The position numbers were made by a program, and so were the translations under genes. Below are positions 41,106-49,617 of a stretch of DNA of 64,000 bases, in pieces. The notes under the pieces are model-generated. The model made no database searches. It was not told where the DNA came from and saw only the letters and a program-made list of their open reading frames with translations. Numbering within the stretch: the first letter of the stretch is position 1; each line of letters opens with the position of its first letter. Source of the DNA: Anaerolineaceae bacterium (GTDB taxonomy: Bacteria; Chloroflexota; Anaerolineae; Aggregatilineales; Phototrophicaceae); the NCBI GenBank assembly GCA_026708325.1, contig JAPOVC010000010.1, positions 34,370 through 98,369 of the forward strand, read 5' to 3'.

Positions 41106-42014
41106 ATGGACAAGCGCTGGGACGTGCTGGGGCTGGGCTGCGCCGCGGTCGACGACGCCCTTTACGTTGAACGCTACCCGGCGGGCGACACCAAGATTCT
41201 TGTCCGCCGGCGCCAACGTCGCGTCGGCGGCCTGACCACCGCCGCCCTGCTGACGGCGGCGCGCATGGGCGGCCGTTGCGCCTACGCCGGCAAACTGGGC
41301 CGCGACGAACTCTCGGCCCTGGTGGAGGACGAGCTGCGCCGTACCGGCGTGGACGTCGCGCCCGTGGTGCGCACGGAGTCTGGCAGCCCCGTCCATGCCG
41401 TCGTCGTCCTGGGCGATGAGGACCACACGCGCACGATTTTCGTCCACAGAGACGACACGATGGGGGCGCACGACAGCCTGCCGCCCGCCGAAATCATTGA
41501 GGCGGCGCGTGTGCTTTTCGTCGATGCCTTTGGCCTGGCAGGTCAATTGCGGGCCGCCCGCATCGCGCGCGCCGCCGGCATGCCGATCGTAGCCGACTTC
41601 GAGCGCGGTGAAGGGCCGCTCCTGGACGAACTGCAGGCGCTGGTCGATCATCTCATACTCTCGCAGGACTTTGCCCTCAGCTGGAGCGGATGCGACAGCA
41701 CGCAGGAGGCGCTGCAGCGGCTTTGGACGCCGCAACGCGTGGCGGTGGTAGCCACCGCCGGTGAGCAGGGCAGTTGGCTGCTGGATGCCGACGGACTGCA
41801 TCACCAGCCGGCCTTCCAGGTGGATGTCGTGGACACCAACGGTTGCGGCGACGCTTTTCACGGCGCCTGGGCGCTGGCCCTGGCGCAGGGCTACCCGGTT
41901 CGCGAATGCGCCCGCATCGCCTCGGCCGCCGCCGCGCTCAAGGCCACGCAGCCGGGCCTGACCGGCATCCCGTCCCTGCCAGAAATTCAAGATTTCATTG
42001 CCCGCGCCAGTTGA
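41106..42014 (+). CDS. PfkB-family carbohydrate kinase
   Basis: A 302-residue ribokinase-like kinase that phosphorylates a sugar or nucleoside with ATP. The start WDVLGLGCAAVDDALYVERYP and GGLTTAALLTAARMGG form the substrate lid, and VDTNGCGDAFHGAWALAL near residue 240 is the second PfkB signature with the catalytic Asp (DTxGxGD, here with Cys inside). It lies between the PhyH gene (14-base gap) and an aldolase gene (about 40-base gap), suggesting a sugar breakdown pathway: phosphorylation followed by aldol cleavage. Confidence 0.9.
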   Translation: MDKRWDVLGLGCAAVDDALYVERYPAGDTKILVRRRQRRVGGLTTAALLTAARMGGRCAYAGKLGRDELSALVEDELRRTGVDVAPVVRTESGSPVHAVVVLGDEDHTRTIFVHRDDTMGAHDSLPPAEIIEAARVLFVDAFGLAGQLRAARIARAAGMPIVADFERGEGPLLDELQALVDHLILSQDFALSWSGCDSTQEALQRLWTPQRVAVVATAGEQGSWLLDADGLHHQPAFQVDVVDTNGCGDAFHGAWALALAQGYPVRECARIASAAAALKATQPGLTGIPSLPEIQDFIARAS

Positions 42015-42053
42015 GGCGCGACCTGTTTCCCACATCAGAAGGAGCGGCATCGC

Positions 42054-42812
42054 ATGGGCCTCGGCAAGCAAATTCGCATGAATCGCATCTTCGCCAACCC
42101 TTCCGGCAACCTTTGTTCGGTGGCCATCGACCATTACATCGGTTACCAGGCCGGCATCCCCGCCGGCCTGCAAAACCTGCGCAGCACCCTGGCGGCCGTG
42201 ATGGACGGCCCGCCGGACGCCGTCACCATGCACAAGGGCACGGCCGCCGCGCTTTGGGAGCCCTACGCAGGCGTTGTGCCGCTCATTGTGCAGTCCAGCT
42301 TCGTGCGTACCGACGACACGGCCATCGAACAGTTTGTCACCGTCGAGGAGGCCCTGCGCCTCGGTGCCGACGCCATCGCCGTCGTCATCTACGTGCGCGG
42401 CGACAGTGAAGTGAAGTTCCTGCGTATCCTTTCCGATACGGTGGAGGCGGGCGCGCGTCACGAGTTGCCGGTTATCTGCCACGTGTATCCGCGCGGGGCA
42501 AGCAACGAAATCGTCTACAACCCCGAGGACATCGCCTGGGGCGTGCGCTGCGCGGCCGAGGTCGGCGCGGACGTCGTCAAGACGCCCTGGTGCGGCGATC
42601 TGGCGGCCCATACGCAAATCGTGGAGCGCTGCCCGGTGCCCCTGGTGGCCGCCGGCGGGCCGCAGTCGGACACGCTGGACGACGCCCTGGCGATGTTTCG
42701 CGAGCTGCTGCAGGCCGGCGTGCGCGGCGGCGTCATAGGGCGCAACATCTGGGGCCATGAAGACGTTACGGGTACCCTGCGCGCTTTCCGCCGCGTGATC
42801 CACGGCGAGTAA
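42054..42812 (+). CDS. Class I aldolase, DhnA/LsrF-like
   Basis: A 252-residue (beta/alpha)8 aldolase of the DhnA-type fructose-bisphosphate / LsrF (DeoC/FbaB) superfamily. GADAIAVVIYVRGDSE, PVICHVYPRG, and ADVVKTPWCGD with the Schiff-base lysine, then PLVAAGGPQSDT and GGVIGRNIWGHED (phosphate site) give the fold. It begins with AGAAGGAGC before ATG 42054. With the kinase upstream it could cleave a phosphorylated sugar to triose phosphates. Exact substrate unknown. Confidence 0.87.
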   Translation: MGLGKQIRMNRIFANPSGNLCSVAIDHYIGYQAGIPAGLQNLRSTLAAVMDGPPDAVTMHKGTAAALWEPYAGVVPLIVQSSFVRTDDTAIEQFVTVEEALRLGADAIAVVIYVRGDSEVKFLRILSDTVEAGARHELPVICHVYPRGASNEIVYNPEDIAWGVRCAAEVGADVVKTPWCGDLAAHTQIVERCPVPLVAAGGPQSDTLDDALAMFRELLQAGVRGGVIGRNIWGHEDVTGTLRAFRRVIHGE

Positions 42813-42815
42813 GCA

Positions 42816-43967
42816 TTACAGCAGGCGCCCAGCACTGACCGCGCCCGGGTGACGGTCATGGAGCAGCAGATCGACGGCGCGTTCGGCGCAGCCGGCGCCG
42901 AGCGACAGGCCGTGACCGTTGAAACCGACGGCGTAGCCTGCGTTTGACAGGCCAGGCAGCCGGCCCACCAGGGGCAGACCGTCGGAAGTGAAGCCCATGA
43001 TGCCGGCCCATCGCCGCTCAACGGGAGCGTCCAGGTCCGGAAAACGCTTTCGCAGCCAGGCCTCGAGTGTGCGCTGCACCGGGTCGCTGATGCGCTCGTC
43101 GAGGCGATCGTGTTCCAGCCAGCGATTCTGCTTTCGTCCGCCACCCAGCAGCAGGCGGCCGTCAAAGGTGTCACGGTAGTACATGTATCCGTAGTCGCTG
43201 TAGCCGCAGGTGTTGAGTATCGGGCCCTGCCGGAGGGGCGCCGTAACCAGCGCCTGGCCCCGCACCGGCACAAGGTGACGCGCCAGATGCGGCAACAGCG
43301 TCGCTGACCAGGCGTTGGTGCAGACCAGCACATAACGCGCCTCGAATCGATGGAGGAGACTGTAGACGCGGGCGCACTCTCCGCCCCCGTCTTCAATGCG
43401 CCACACTTCGTTGCCGGGCAGCAATTCCGCGCCGCTCTGTTGAGACAGCGCTTGCACCAGTTCAAGGGGCTGAACGGCCGCATCACGAGGCTGTTCAATG
43501 GCAGCGTGGAAGCCACGACGCAAGGGGTCGCGCGCATGGAACTGCAGGTCGATGCCGTCAGCATCCATGGCCCGCGCCGCCTGCGCCAGGTCGCGCGCCT
43601 CGGCTTCGCTCTCGGCCAGCAGCAGGGAGCCGCGGCACTGGCGCTGCACCGCTCCGTCGGCAGCATCGATGACATGGTGGAGGTGACGATGGGTCGTTTG
43701 GGAGAGGGCCCACATCTCGCGCACCACGGGACGTCCGTAACGCTCAAGGGCGCGGTGGTAATAGCTGTCGAGGCCGGTGATCATGAAGCCGGCGTTGCGG
43801 CTGCTGGCGCCCAGCCCCAGGTCGCGCGCGTCGGTGATGGTGACCTGGCGCCCGGCGTTCGCCGCGAAGAGCGCCGCCGCGCAGCCCACCAGCCCCGCCC
43901 CGATGATCAGAAAATCAACTTCACGGACGGGCTGTTCGCCATCCGCCTGCCAGTAGGAAACGCTCAC
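42816..43967 (-). CDS. FAD-dependent amino-acid/amine oxidase (DAO family)
   Basis: A 383-residue flavoprotein of the glycine/D-amino acid oxidase family. The dinucleotide fold FLIIGAGLVGCAAALFAANAG begins at about residue 19, and GASSRNAGFM is the typical flavin-attachment-like loop. GRLPGLSNAGYAVGFNGHGLSLGAGCAERAV at the C-terminus is the second FAD contact. It oxidises an amine or a related CH-NH bond; substrate cannot be told. It is convergent with the aldolase gene, with ends four bases apart. Confidence 0.88.
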   Translation of the reverse strand: MSVSYWQADGEQPVREVDFLIIGAGLVGCAAALFAANAGRQVTITDARDLGLGASSRNAGFMITGLDSYYHRALERYGRPVVREMWALSQTTHRHLHHVIDAADGAVQRQCRGSLLLAESEAEARDLAQAARAMDADGIDLQFHARDPLRRGFHAAIEQPRDAAVQPLELVQALSQQSGAELLPGNEVWRIEDGGGECARVYSLLHRFEARYVLVCTNAWSATLLPHLARHLVPVRGQALVTAPLRQGPILNTCGYSDYGYMYYRDTFDGRLLLGGGRKQNRWLEHDRLDERISDPVQRTLEAWLRKRFPDLDAPVERRWAGIMGFTSDGLPLVGRLPGLSNAGYAVGFNGHGLSLGAGCAERAVDLLLHDRHPGAVSAGRLL

Positions 43968-43991
43968 CGCCGGGTGGCCGTTTGGTCGGCC

Positions 43992-44390
43992 TCAGGCATT
44001 GACGACCAGGGACCCCACCGCCTTGTCATGCCAGGTCTGGTTGCGCTGGTCGAAGAGGGCCCAAATGAAGCCGATCAGGAACACCGCGCCGCTGATCCAG
44101 GAGACCAGTACGCGAACGATGGCATCCCCGTCGCCGATCGGCGAGCCGTCCTCCTTGATGACGCGAATGTCCATCAGCCGCTTGCCGGGCGTCTGGCCGT
44201 CATGGCGGGTCAGGAAATACCAGCCGTAGACCAGGGTCAGCAGCATTTGCAAGGTTTCGCCCACCCCACCCATGCCCAGGCCAAGGAATATCAGGCCGGC
44301 AAGGATGCCCTGCAGGATCGCATCGACGATCAGGGCGATAAATCGCTTGCCGACAACCGCCAGTTCAACTTCCTGCCGTTTGGGTTTCAT
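43992..44390 (-). CDS. RDD family membrane protein (first copy)
   Basis: A 132-residue RDD protein. KRFIALIVDAILQGILAGLIF near the start holds the conserved R...D spacing, and YFLTRHDGQTPGKRLMDIRVI is the diagnostic 'GqTpGKrl..irv'. Three membrane helices are visible. Function unknown; some RDD proteins are Na+/H+ antiporters. The next gene upstream on this strand is another RDD protein. Confidence 0.85.
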   Translation of the reverse strand: MKPKRQEVELAVVGKRFIALIVDAILQGILAGLIFLGLGMGGVGETLQMLLTLVYGWYFLTRHDGQTPGKRLMDIRVIKEDGSPIGDGDAIVRVLVSWISGAVFLIGFIWALFDQRNQTWHDKAVGSLVVNA

Positions 44391-44534
44391 GTTCCTGCCC
44401 CTCCCCTGCCCTGACCGTTTCTGTCGGGATGCTCCCGTCGCTGATTGCCGTCAAACACGCTACGTGTGTGCGACATCCAATCTGCTTTCACTCATGATGA
44501 ACTACGCCAGACCGGGCAGCCGGTTCACGACCTG

Positions 44535-45005
44535 TCAGGGACGATCCAGGTGAGTCTGCCGCGGAATCAGGCGCGGCGGCAGGTCGCTGGTGACGACCAG
44601 GCTGTGGGCCAGCTTGTCGTGCCAGCCCTGCTGCTCGCGGTTGAAGGCCGCCCAGACAAAGCCGAGGCCAATCGACAACTGACCGAGATAGTAGCCGAGA
44701 ACCCGCAGCAAGGCCTCACGGTCGCTGAGGTCCACGCCGTTTTCGCTGATGACGCGAATGCGCAACAGGCTCTTGCCGGGTGTCTGCCCGCCGGCGCGCG
44801 TCCAGAAGAACCAGTAATAGGGCACGGTCGTTCCGATGTCGAGCACCAGGGCCAGCATGAACTCCTGCGCCAGCGTCTGGGGTGCGAGCAGGATCATGAG
44901 GAAGAGACGCAGGACCGCGAGAATGATCGTGTCGATGACCAGGGACAGGAAACGCGTCCCGATGCCGGCCAGCGGAGGCATGCCGTCGTAAGGGGCTTGC
45001 TGCAC
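44535..45005 (-). CDS. RDD family membrane protein (second copy)
   Basis: A 156-residue RDD protein with IGTRFLSLVIDTIILAVLRLF, YYWFFWTRAGGQTPGKSLLRIRV and about four helices. GTG 45005 has AGGAGG seven bases upstream, so the open frame further upstream is not used. It is a paralogue of 43992-44390, the two separated by 144 bases with no other gene. Role unknown. Confidence 0.85.
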   Translation of the reverse strand: MQQAPYDGMPPLAGIGTRFLSLVIDTIILAVLRLFLMILLAPQTLAQEFMLALVLDIGTTVPYYWFFWTRAGGQTPGKSLLRIRVISENGVDLSDREALLRVLGYYLGQLSIGLGFVWAAFNREQQGWHDKLAHSLVVTSDLPPRLIPRQTHLDRP

Positions 45006-45087
45006 CTGCGGTCCTCCTGCTGCCGATCGACCTGCGGAGTGTAGCGCATGCGCGTCGGACTGTCGCGGGGCGGGATTAGCCGGTCGT

Positions 45088-46155
45088 CTAACCAGCCTGC
45101 AAGGCTTCCAGCGCCTCGCGGGCGGCGCTGAAATTGCGGTTGACCTCCAGGGCGCGGCGGTAGTTCTCCGCCGCAACCCGCGTCTGCCCCATGCCCTCAC
45201 GCGCCTTGCCGACGTGGTACCAGATTTCCTCGACAAAGTGGCCGCCACCGTCATTCAGATTGACGTTGGCCAGGGTCAGGGTGTCCTGGTAGCGACCGAC
45301 CGCGTTGTAGGCCTCAAGGGGGCCAAACTGGTACCAGAGCATGCGAAAGGGCAGGCCGTAGCGGCGCGCCTCGTCGAAGGCGAGGGTGGCGTATTCCCAG
45401 GCCTGACGGCCATAGTCCGGCGCCAGGGCCACGTAGTTGCTGCCAATGTTGAACCACAGGAAGGGGTTTTCCGGGTCCTCCATCACGGCCAGACGCTGCT
45501 CCTCCAGGGTCCGCAGGATGTTTTGCTGCGGGTCGGCGTCCTCGCCCAGCATGGCCAGCAACTGCTGTTCCTCGACACTCTCGAAGAGCACGATGTAGCT
45601 GTAGTTGAAATGCTGCCAGTATTCGCTGATCTGGTCGTAACTGTAGGTTTTCTGCGGCCCGCGATAGCTGTCGTGCACGGTGAATTCGCGCCGGTCGTCG
45701 TCATAGCCGATCATCAGAAGGTAGTGACCCATCCAGCCAAGGTCCCCAGGTGGCGGCTCGTAGCCCTTCTCGACGATGACGGGATAACCGCCGGCGATAA
45801 ATTGCCGCAGCAGTTGCAGGTCTCCGCCACTGCGGGCGAGCGCGCGCACAGGAAGTTCAGGCACTTCGTTGTTGACGAAATCCACCATTTCCTGCGGCGT
45901 CACGTTCTTGTCTTCGCGGTTGGGCTTGAGCCAGTTGGCCGCCCGGTTCTGATCGTTGCGGTAGCCGAAGTGTGTCAGGGCATTGGTCAGGGTCGCCGGA
46001 CCGCAGTTGTTCCAGCCCTGAAACTCGAAGTTGAAGTCTGTAATCAGGACGGCGGTGGGCGTGGCGAGCGGCTCATCCTGCGCCAGGACGGTACATGTGC
46101 ACAGCAGCAGCAATGCGAGCGAAGCGACAACAGAAAACCGATGGCGGGTAGCCAT
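45088..46155 (-). CDS. Secreted C39-like cysteine peptidase with TPR tail
   Basis: A 355-residue exported protein. A signal peptide (about 1-25) precedes a papain-like peptidase C39-type domain (about 40-205): GWNNCGPATLTNALTHFG holds the catalytic Cys and MGHYLLMIGYDDDRREFTVHDS the His and Asp. The C-terminal ~150 residues contain two or three TPR-like repeats ending RVAAENYRRALEVNRNFSAAREALEAL. ATG 46155 is selected because it begins the signal peptide; the longer frame is not supported. It may process or bind an exported peptide. Confidence 0.85.
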   Translation of the reverse strand: MATRHRFSVVASLALLLLCTCTVLAQDEPLATPTAVLITDFNFEFQGWNNCGPATLTNALTHFGYRNDQNRAANWLKPNREDKNVTPQEMVDFVNNEVPELPVRALARSGGDLQLLRQFIAGGYPVIVEKGYEPPPGDLGWMGHYLLMIGYDDDRREFTVHDSYRGPQKTYSYDQISEYWQHFNYSYIVLFESVEEQQLLAMLGEDADPQQNILRTLEEQRLAVMEDPENPFLWFNIGSNYVALAPDYGRQAWEYATLAFDEARRYGLPFRMLWYQFGPLEAYNAVGRYQDTLTLANVNLNDGGGHFVEEIWYHVGKAREGMGQTRVAAENYRRALEVNRNFSAAREALEALQAG

Positions 46156-46211
46156 GTTAGTGCAGAATCTCCACGTCAGGGCCAGCCAAATTGTACACGA
46201 ATTTCCCTGGC

Positions 46212-46916
46212 TCAGGGCAAGGGCGCCACACATATCAGTTCAGCCAGGCTGTGGCCGATGATTCGGTATTCGCGGCCGATGCGCAGTTGCAACGGCCCTT
46301 CAAAGGGCGCGGTGTGAATGACCTCAAGTTCCGTATCCGGCCTTAGCCCCAGGGCCGCCAGATACTCCAGACGATCAGGCTCACGCGTCAACACGCGGGT
46401 CACGCGCAGGGCGCCACCCTTCGCTTCGACGCCGGACAGCGGACAGTCATCCATCGGCGTCAGGTCGCCGTCCTGCGCCGGAATGAGTTCGCCATGCGGG
46501 CAGCGCCGGGGCCGGCCGCTCATCTCCGCCATTCTTTCCACCAGCAGGTCGTCCAGACCGCTGCACATCCGCGTGGCCTCCGAGTGGACCTCGTGCCAAC
46601 CGAAACCCATGACACGCTCCAGAAACACCTCGGCGATGCGCTGTCGCCGCAGTTCCAGCAAGGCCACGCGCCGCCCTTCATCGGTCAGGCGGACGCCGTG
46701 GTAAGGCTCGTGACGCAACAGGTCGTCGCGACGCAGGCGCGTGATCATGCGGTTGACGACGGGAGGGCTGGCGTTCATGGATTCGCCCAGATCGCCGGTG
46801 CCGACCCAGTCACTTTCTGCGTGACGGCGGCGTTCCGCCAGGCGCCAGATTTGCGCCAGCCAGGAGCGCAGGGCCGTGCCCGGCCCCTCCGTCCCCGCAG
46901 CGGGGCTACCAGCCAT
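46212..46916 (-). CDS. DtxR/MntR-family metal-dependent regulator with FeoA domain
   Basis: A 234-residue metalloregulator. The winged helix GTGDLGESMNASPPVVNRMITRLRRDDLLRHEPYHGVRLTDEG corresponds to the DtxR recognition helix and wing, followed by the metal-binding and dimer helices (FLERVMGFGWHEVHSEATRM, with metal-ligand Glu/His/Cys-type positions). The C-terminal ~70 residues form a FeoA/SH3-like domain. Likely controls iron or manganese genes such as the fbp operon. ATG 46916 overlaps the metallophosphoesterase stop by 11 bases. Confidence 0.9.
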   Translation of the reverse strand: MAGSPAAGTEGPGTALRSWLAQIWRLAERRRHAESDWVGTGDLGESMNASPPVVNRMITRLRRDDLLRHEPYHGVRLTDEGRRVALLELRRQRIAEVFLERVMGFGWHEVHSEATRMCSGLDDLLVERMAEMSGRPRRCPHGELIPAQDGDLTPMDDCPLSGVEAKGGALRVTRVLTREPDRLEYLAALGLRPDTELEVIHTAPFEGPLQLRIGREYRIIGHSLAELICVAPLP

Positions 46917-47637
46917 ACTCCAGTCGCCTGACCAGGCGCTCCGGCAAACCCGCGCGGCGCATACGGTCCTGAACGGCGTTGACGTCATAGGCGACACGAC
47001 GGTATTCCCAGACGCCGTCCGGCAGGTCCAGCAGGGCGTAGGCCGCGCGCGGGTTCTGGTCTCGCGGCTGCCCGACGCTGCCGGGATTGATGATCTGGCG
47101 CAAGCCGTTCAGATGGCGGCGCTGGCGCGGGCCGGGCAAGACCATGTCAACCGGGCCCGGACCGTTGTGTTGTTCATAAATGACGGGTTGGTGGGTATGA
47201 CCCACCAGGCAAAAGGGCGTTTCGAAATGCGGGAAGTTCTGGGCTGCCACGCGGGGTTCAAAGATATATTCCCAGACAGGTTCGCGCGGGCTGCCGTGGG
47301 CAAGGGTGAAATCGCCGGCAACAAAGGTGGTCGGCAAGGCTTCCAGCCAGATGCGGCTGTTGCCGGAAAGCGCCTCGCTCGTCCAGGCAACGACCTGGCG
47401 CGCCTCCGGATTGAAACTGTTCAGGTCCAGCCGACCCAGGGCGGCCCAGTCATGGTTGCCGGCCAGGCAGAGATGCGGCAACTCGCGCAGGCGTTCAACG
47501 CATTCGTTGGGGTCGGGACCGTAGCCCACCACGTCTCCCAGACACCACACATAGTCCCATTGCCCGTTGGCATCTTGCAGTACGGCATCGAAGGCGTCAA
47601 GATTCGCGTGGATATCCGAGATGACCAGTATGCGCAT
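46906..47637 (-). CDS. Metallophosphoesterase (YfcE/MJ0936-like)
   Basis: A 243-residue calcineurin-like phosphoesterase with DIHANLDAFDAV, GDVVGYGPDPNECVERL, GNHDWAALG and GHTHQPVIYEQH, the complete metal-binding set. It lacks the C-terminal extension of the tandem pair at 36984-38815. It is the first gene of a two-gene unit with the metal-dependent regulator. Substrate unknown. Confidence 0.9.
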   Translation of the reverse strand: MRILVISDIHANLDAFDAVLQDANGQWDYVWCLGDVVGYGPDPNECVERLRELPHLCLAGNHDWAALGRLDLNSFNPEARQVVAWTSEALSGNSRIWLEALPTTFVAGDFTLAHGSPREPVWEYIFEPRVAAQNFPHFETPFCLVGHTHQPVIYEQHNGPGPVDMVLPGPRQRRHLNGLRQIINPGSVGQPRDQNPRAAYALLDLPDGVWEYRRVAYDVNAVQDRMRRAGLPERLVRRLEYGW

Positions 47638-47669
47638 GCATGCTCCTGCGAAACGGGGGTCCAGGCTGA

Positions 47670-48203
47670 ATGTGGCGCTATCCTACCACGTCCCACCATT
47701 TCCTGCGATGCATTGCGGCGCTGCTTCTCATGTTTCTGACGGGCTGCAACCTGGTCGCCAACCTGCCACAGGCCGACTCCCCGCAGGATGTTCCGGTGCC
47801 TACGCCACCGCTCCCGGAGGCCGATGCCAATGACGTGGTGGCGGGCATCTGCTTTGAAGCCGCACGCGACGCCGCAGGTCGGCTTTTCGTGCTTCGCGGC
47901 GCCGACGAACTGACGAACTTCTTCGATCTCGCCGACAACAGCCAGCTCTGTCGCCAGCCGGTGACGCGTCAGGCCCAGGATTTCAGTGACGGCCGTGTGC
48001 TGGCGGGCCTGTGGAGCCTGGGCCGGGGCTGCGCCGCGACGCACCAGGTCCTCCGTTGGCAACGAAACGACGGGGCGCGTCAGATCCACCTGCAATTGCG
48101 TCTGGACGTGACCGGCGACTGCGATTACGAGCTGCTGCGTCCCTGGTGGATGACGCTGGATGGTGCCCGCGAACACGACATTGTGATCGAGGTGCTGCCC
48201 TGA
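47670..48203 (+). CDS. Hypothetical lipoprotein
   Basis: A 177-residue protein with a signal peptide ending in the lipobox FLTGC at about residues 22-26, followed by a short Pro-rich linker. The remainder is a compact, cysteine-containing domain (GICFEAARDAAGRLFVL ... DVTGDCDYELLRPWWMTLDG) that I do not recognise. It is divergent from the metallophosphoesterase and convergent with the VWA gene. Confidence 0.6.
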   Translation: MWRYPTTSHHFLRCIAALLLMFLTGCNLVANLPQADSPQDVPVPTPPLPEADANDVVAGICFEAARDAAGRLFVLRGADELTNFFDLADNSQLCRQPVTRQAQDFSDGRVLAGLWSLGRGCAATHQVLRWQRNDGARQIHLQLRLDVTGDCDYELLRPWWMTLDGAREHDIVIEVLP

Positions 48204-48210
48204 AGCGGGT

Positions 48211-49593
48211 TCAACGCGCGGCGAGAATCTCGTCCACGGCGCCGGCCAGTTCACGCAGGGTACGCACAGGGTAGACGCCATCGGCGTGGCGGGCGTACTC
48301 CGTCATGTCGCTGTCGCCACTGCCCCAGGTGTGGTCGGGTTCGGGGTTGAACCAGAAGAGTCGGTGGCTGCGTCGCTGCAGGTGCTGCGCGAGATCAAGG
48401 CGCGGGTCGTTGAAGTTGTTGCGGCCGTCGCCCAGGATGATCAGCGTTGTACGGGGATCGATGCAGTCCGCGTGGCGCTCACAGAGTGTCGTCAGGCTGC
48501 GGCCAAGGTCGGTGTTGTAGTGACCGGGCGGGTTTTCGCGCATGACCCGTAACAGGGCGTCTCGCGGCTCCCGACTGGCAAAATGGTCGCTGATTTCGAC
48601 CAGATCGTCGATGAAGATGAAGCTGCTGGTGCGTGCGACCTGGTCCTGCAGCTGGTAGACCAGCATGAGCAGGAAAGCGGCGCAGTGCCGCATCGAGGTG
48701 CTCAGGTCACAAAGCAGCAACAGGGCCGGTTTCCTGCGACGCTGGCGATGCCGGATTTCCAGCGGCAGGCCGCCGTAACGCAGGCTGGCGCGCAAGGTGC
48801 GGCGCGGGTCCGGGTTGCCGGCGCGGTGCTGCTGTTGACGAAGAGCCGCGCGCGTGCGCAGGCGCGCCGCCAGACGCTGCAACTCCTCGCGAAGCGCCTC
48901 GACCTCGCTGTGGCGCAGGCGATTGAAGGGGACGTCCAGCAAATCGCCGGGCCGTTCCGGCCCACGCGCCGCCATCTGCTGCGCCAGGTTGCTGCCCACG
49001 TGCTGCGAGAGTTGTTCATTGAGCGCGCCGACGTTCTGCTGCAGCATCTCACGCAGTTGTCGGCGGGCCTCTTCGCCCATGCCCATCGCTTCCAGCATCT
49101 GCAACAATTCCCGAATGAGCTGCTCCAGTTCCGTCAGACCGGCCGCGCGGCGCATCCGCCGTTCGAACCAGCGCCGTTGCGTCAGCGATTCGCCTTCGGC
49201 CAGACCGCTTTGCTCGCCCAGTTGCTGTAACTGCGATTCAGAAAACCTCTGACCTCCCAGCAGTTGCCGCAGCAGGTCGCTCAGGGCCGCCGCGTCCCCG
49301 GCCAGCGACATAAGCGCTTCCCGCAAAACGTCGCGCTGCTCCTCCGTCATGTCTGCGGGAATGTCGCTCATGGGGGGCTGGCCGCTGCCGAAGAAGAGCG
49401 GAAAGAAATATTCAAAGACTGGCTGGTCGCGCGCTTCCTTGACCAGGGTGCTTCGCAGCGCCGCGCGAAAGCGTTCGCGCTGCGCAACGCCGACGGCTTC
49501 CAGCGCTTCACCGGCATCCTGACTTTCCGCCAGCGATACGCGCACACCCGCAGCGCGCAGGGCACGAATGAATTCGATCAGACGGGCATCCAT
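48211..49593 (-). CDS. VWA-domain protein, CoxE-like
   Basis: A 460-residue protein of the CoxE-like VWA family. The N-terminal ~230 residues are helical, and the VWA domain (about 280-440) starts LLLLCDLSTSMRHCAA, whose DxSxS motif is the metal-ion-dependent adhesion site, with FIFIDDLVEIS and TLIILGDGRNN giving the later ligands. CoxE-like proteins often partner with AAA+ ATPases of the MoxR type in complex assembly. Here it is the last gene of an operon with two FtsH-like AAA+ proteins (24-base gap). Confidence 0.87.
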   Translation of the reverse strand: MDARLIEFIRALRAAGVRVSLAESQDAGEALEAVGVAQRERFRAALRSTLVKEARDQPVFEYFFPLFFGSGQPPMSDIPADMTEEQRDVLREALMSLAGDAAALSDLLRQLLGGQRFSESQLQQLGEQSGLAEGESLTQRRWFERRMRRAAGLTELEQLIRELLQMLEAMGMGEEARRQLREMLQQNVGALNEQLSQHVGSNLAQQMAARGPERPGDLLDVPFNRLRHSEVEALREELQRLAARLRTRAALRQQQHRAGNPDPRRTLRASLRYGGLPLEIRHRQRRRKPALLLLCDLSTSMRHCAAFLLMLVYQLQDQVARTSSFIFIDDLVEISDHFASREPRDALLRVMRENPPGHYNTDLGRSLTTLCERHADCIDPRTTLIILGDGRNNFNDPRLDLAQHLQRRSHRLFWFNPEPDHTWGSGDSDMTEYARHADGVYPVRTLRELAGAVDEILAAR

Positions 49594-49617
49594 GGCACGC
49601 GGCTCACGGTTCCCCGG

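Noticed and set aside
41070..42803. 577-residue antisense frame over the kinase and aldolase genes
   Set aside because: No recognisable domain; both plus-strand genes are convincing.
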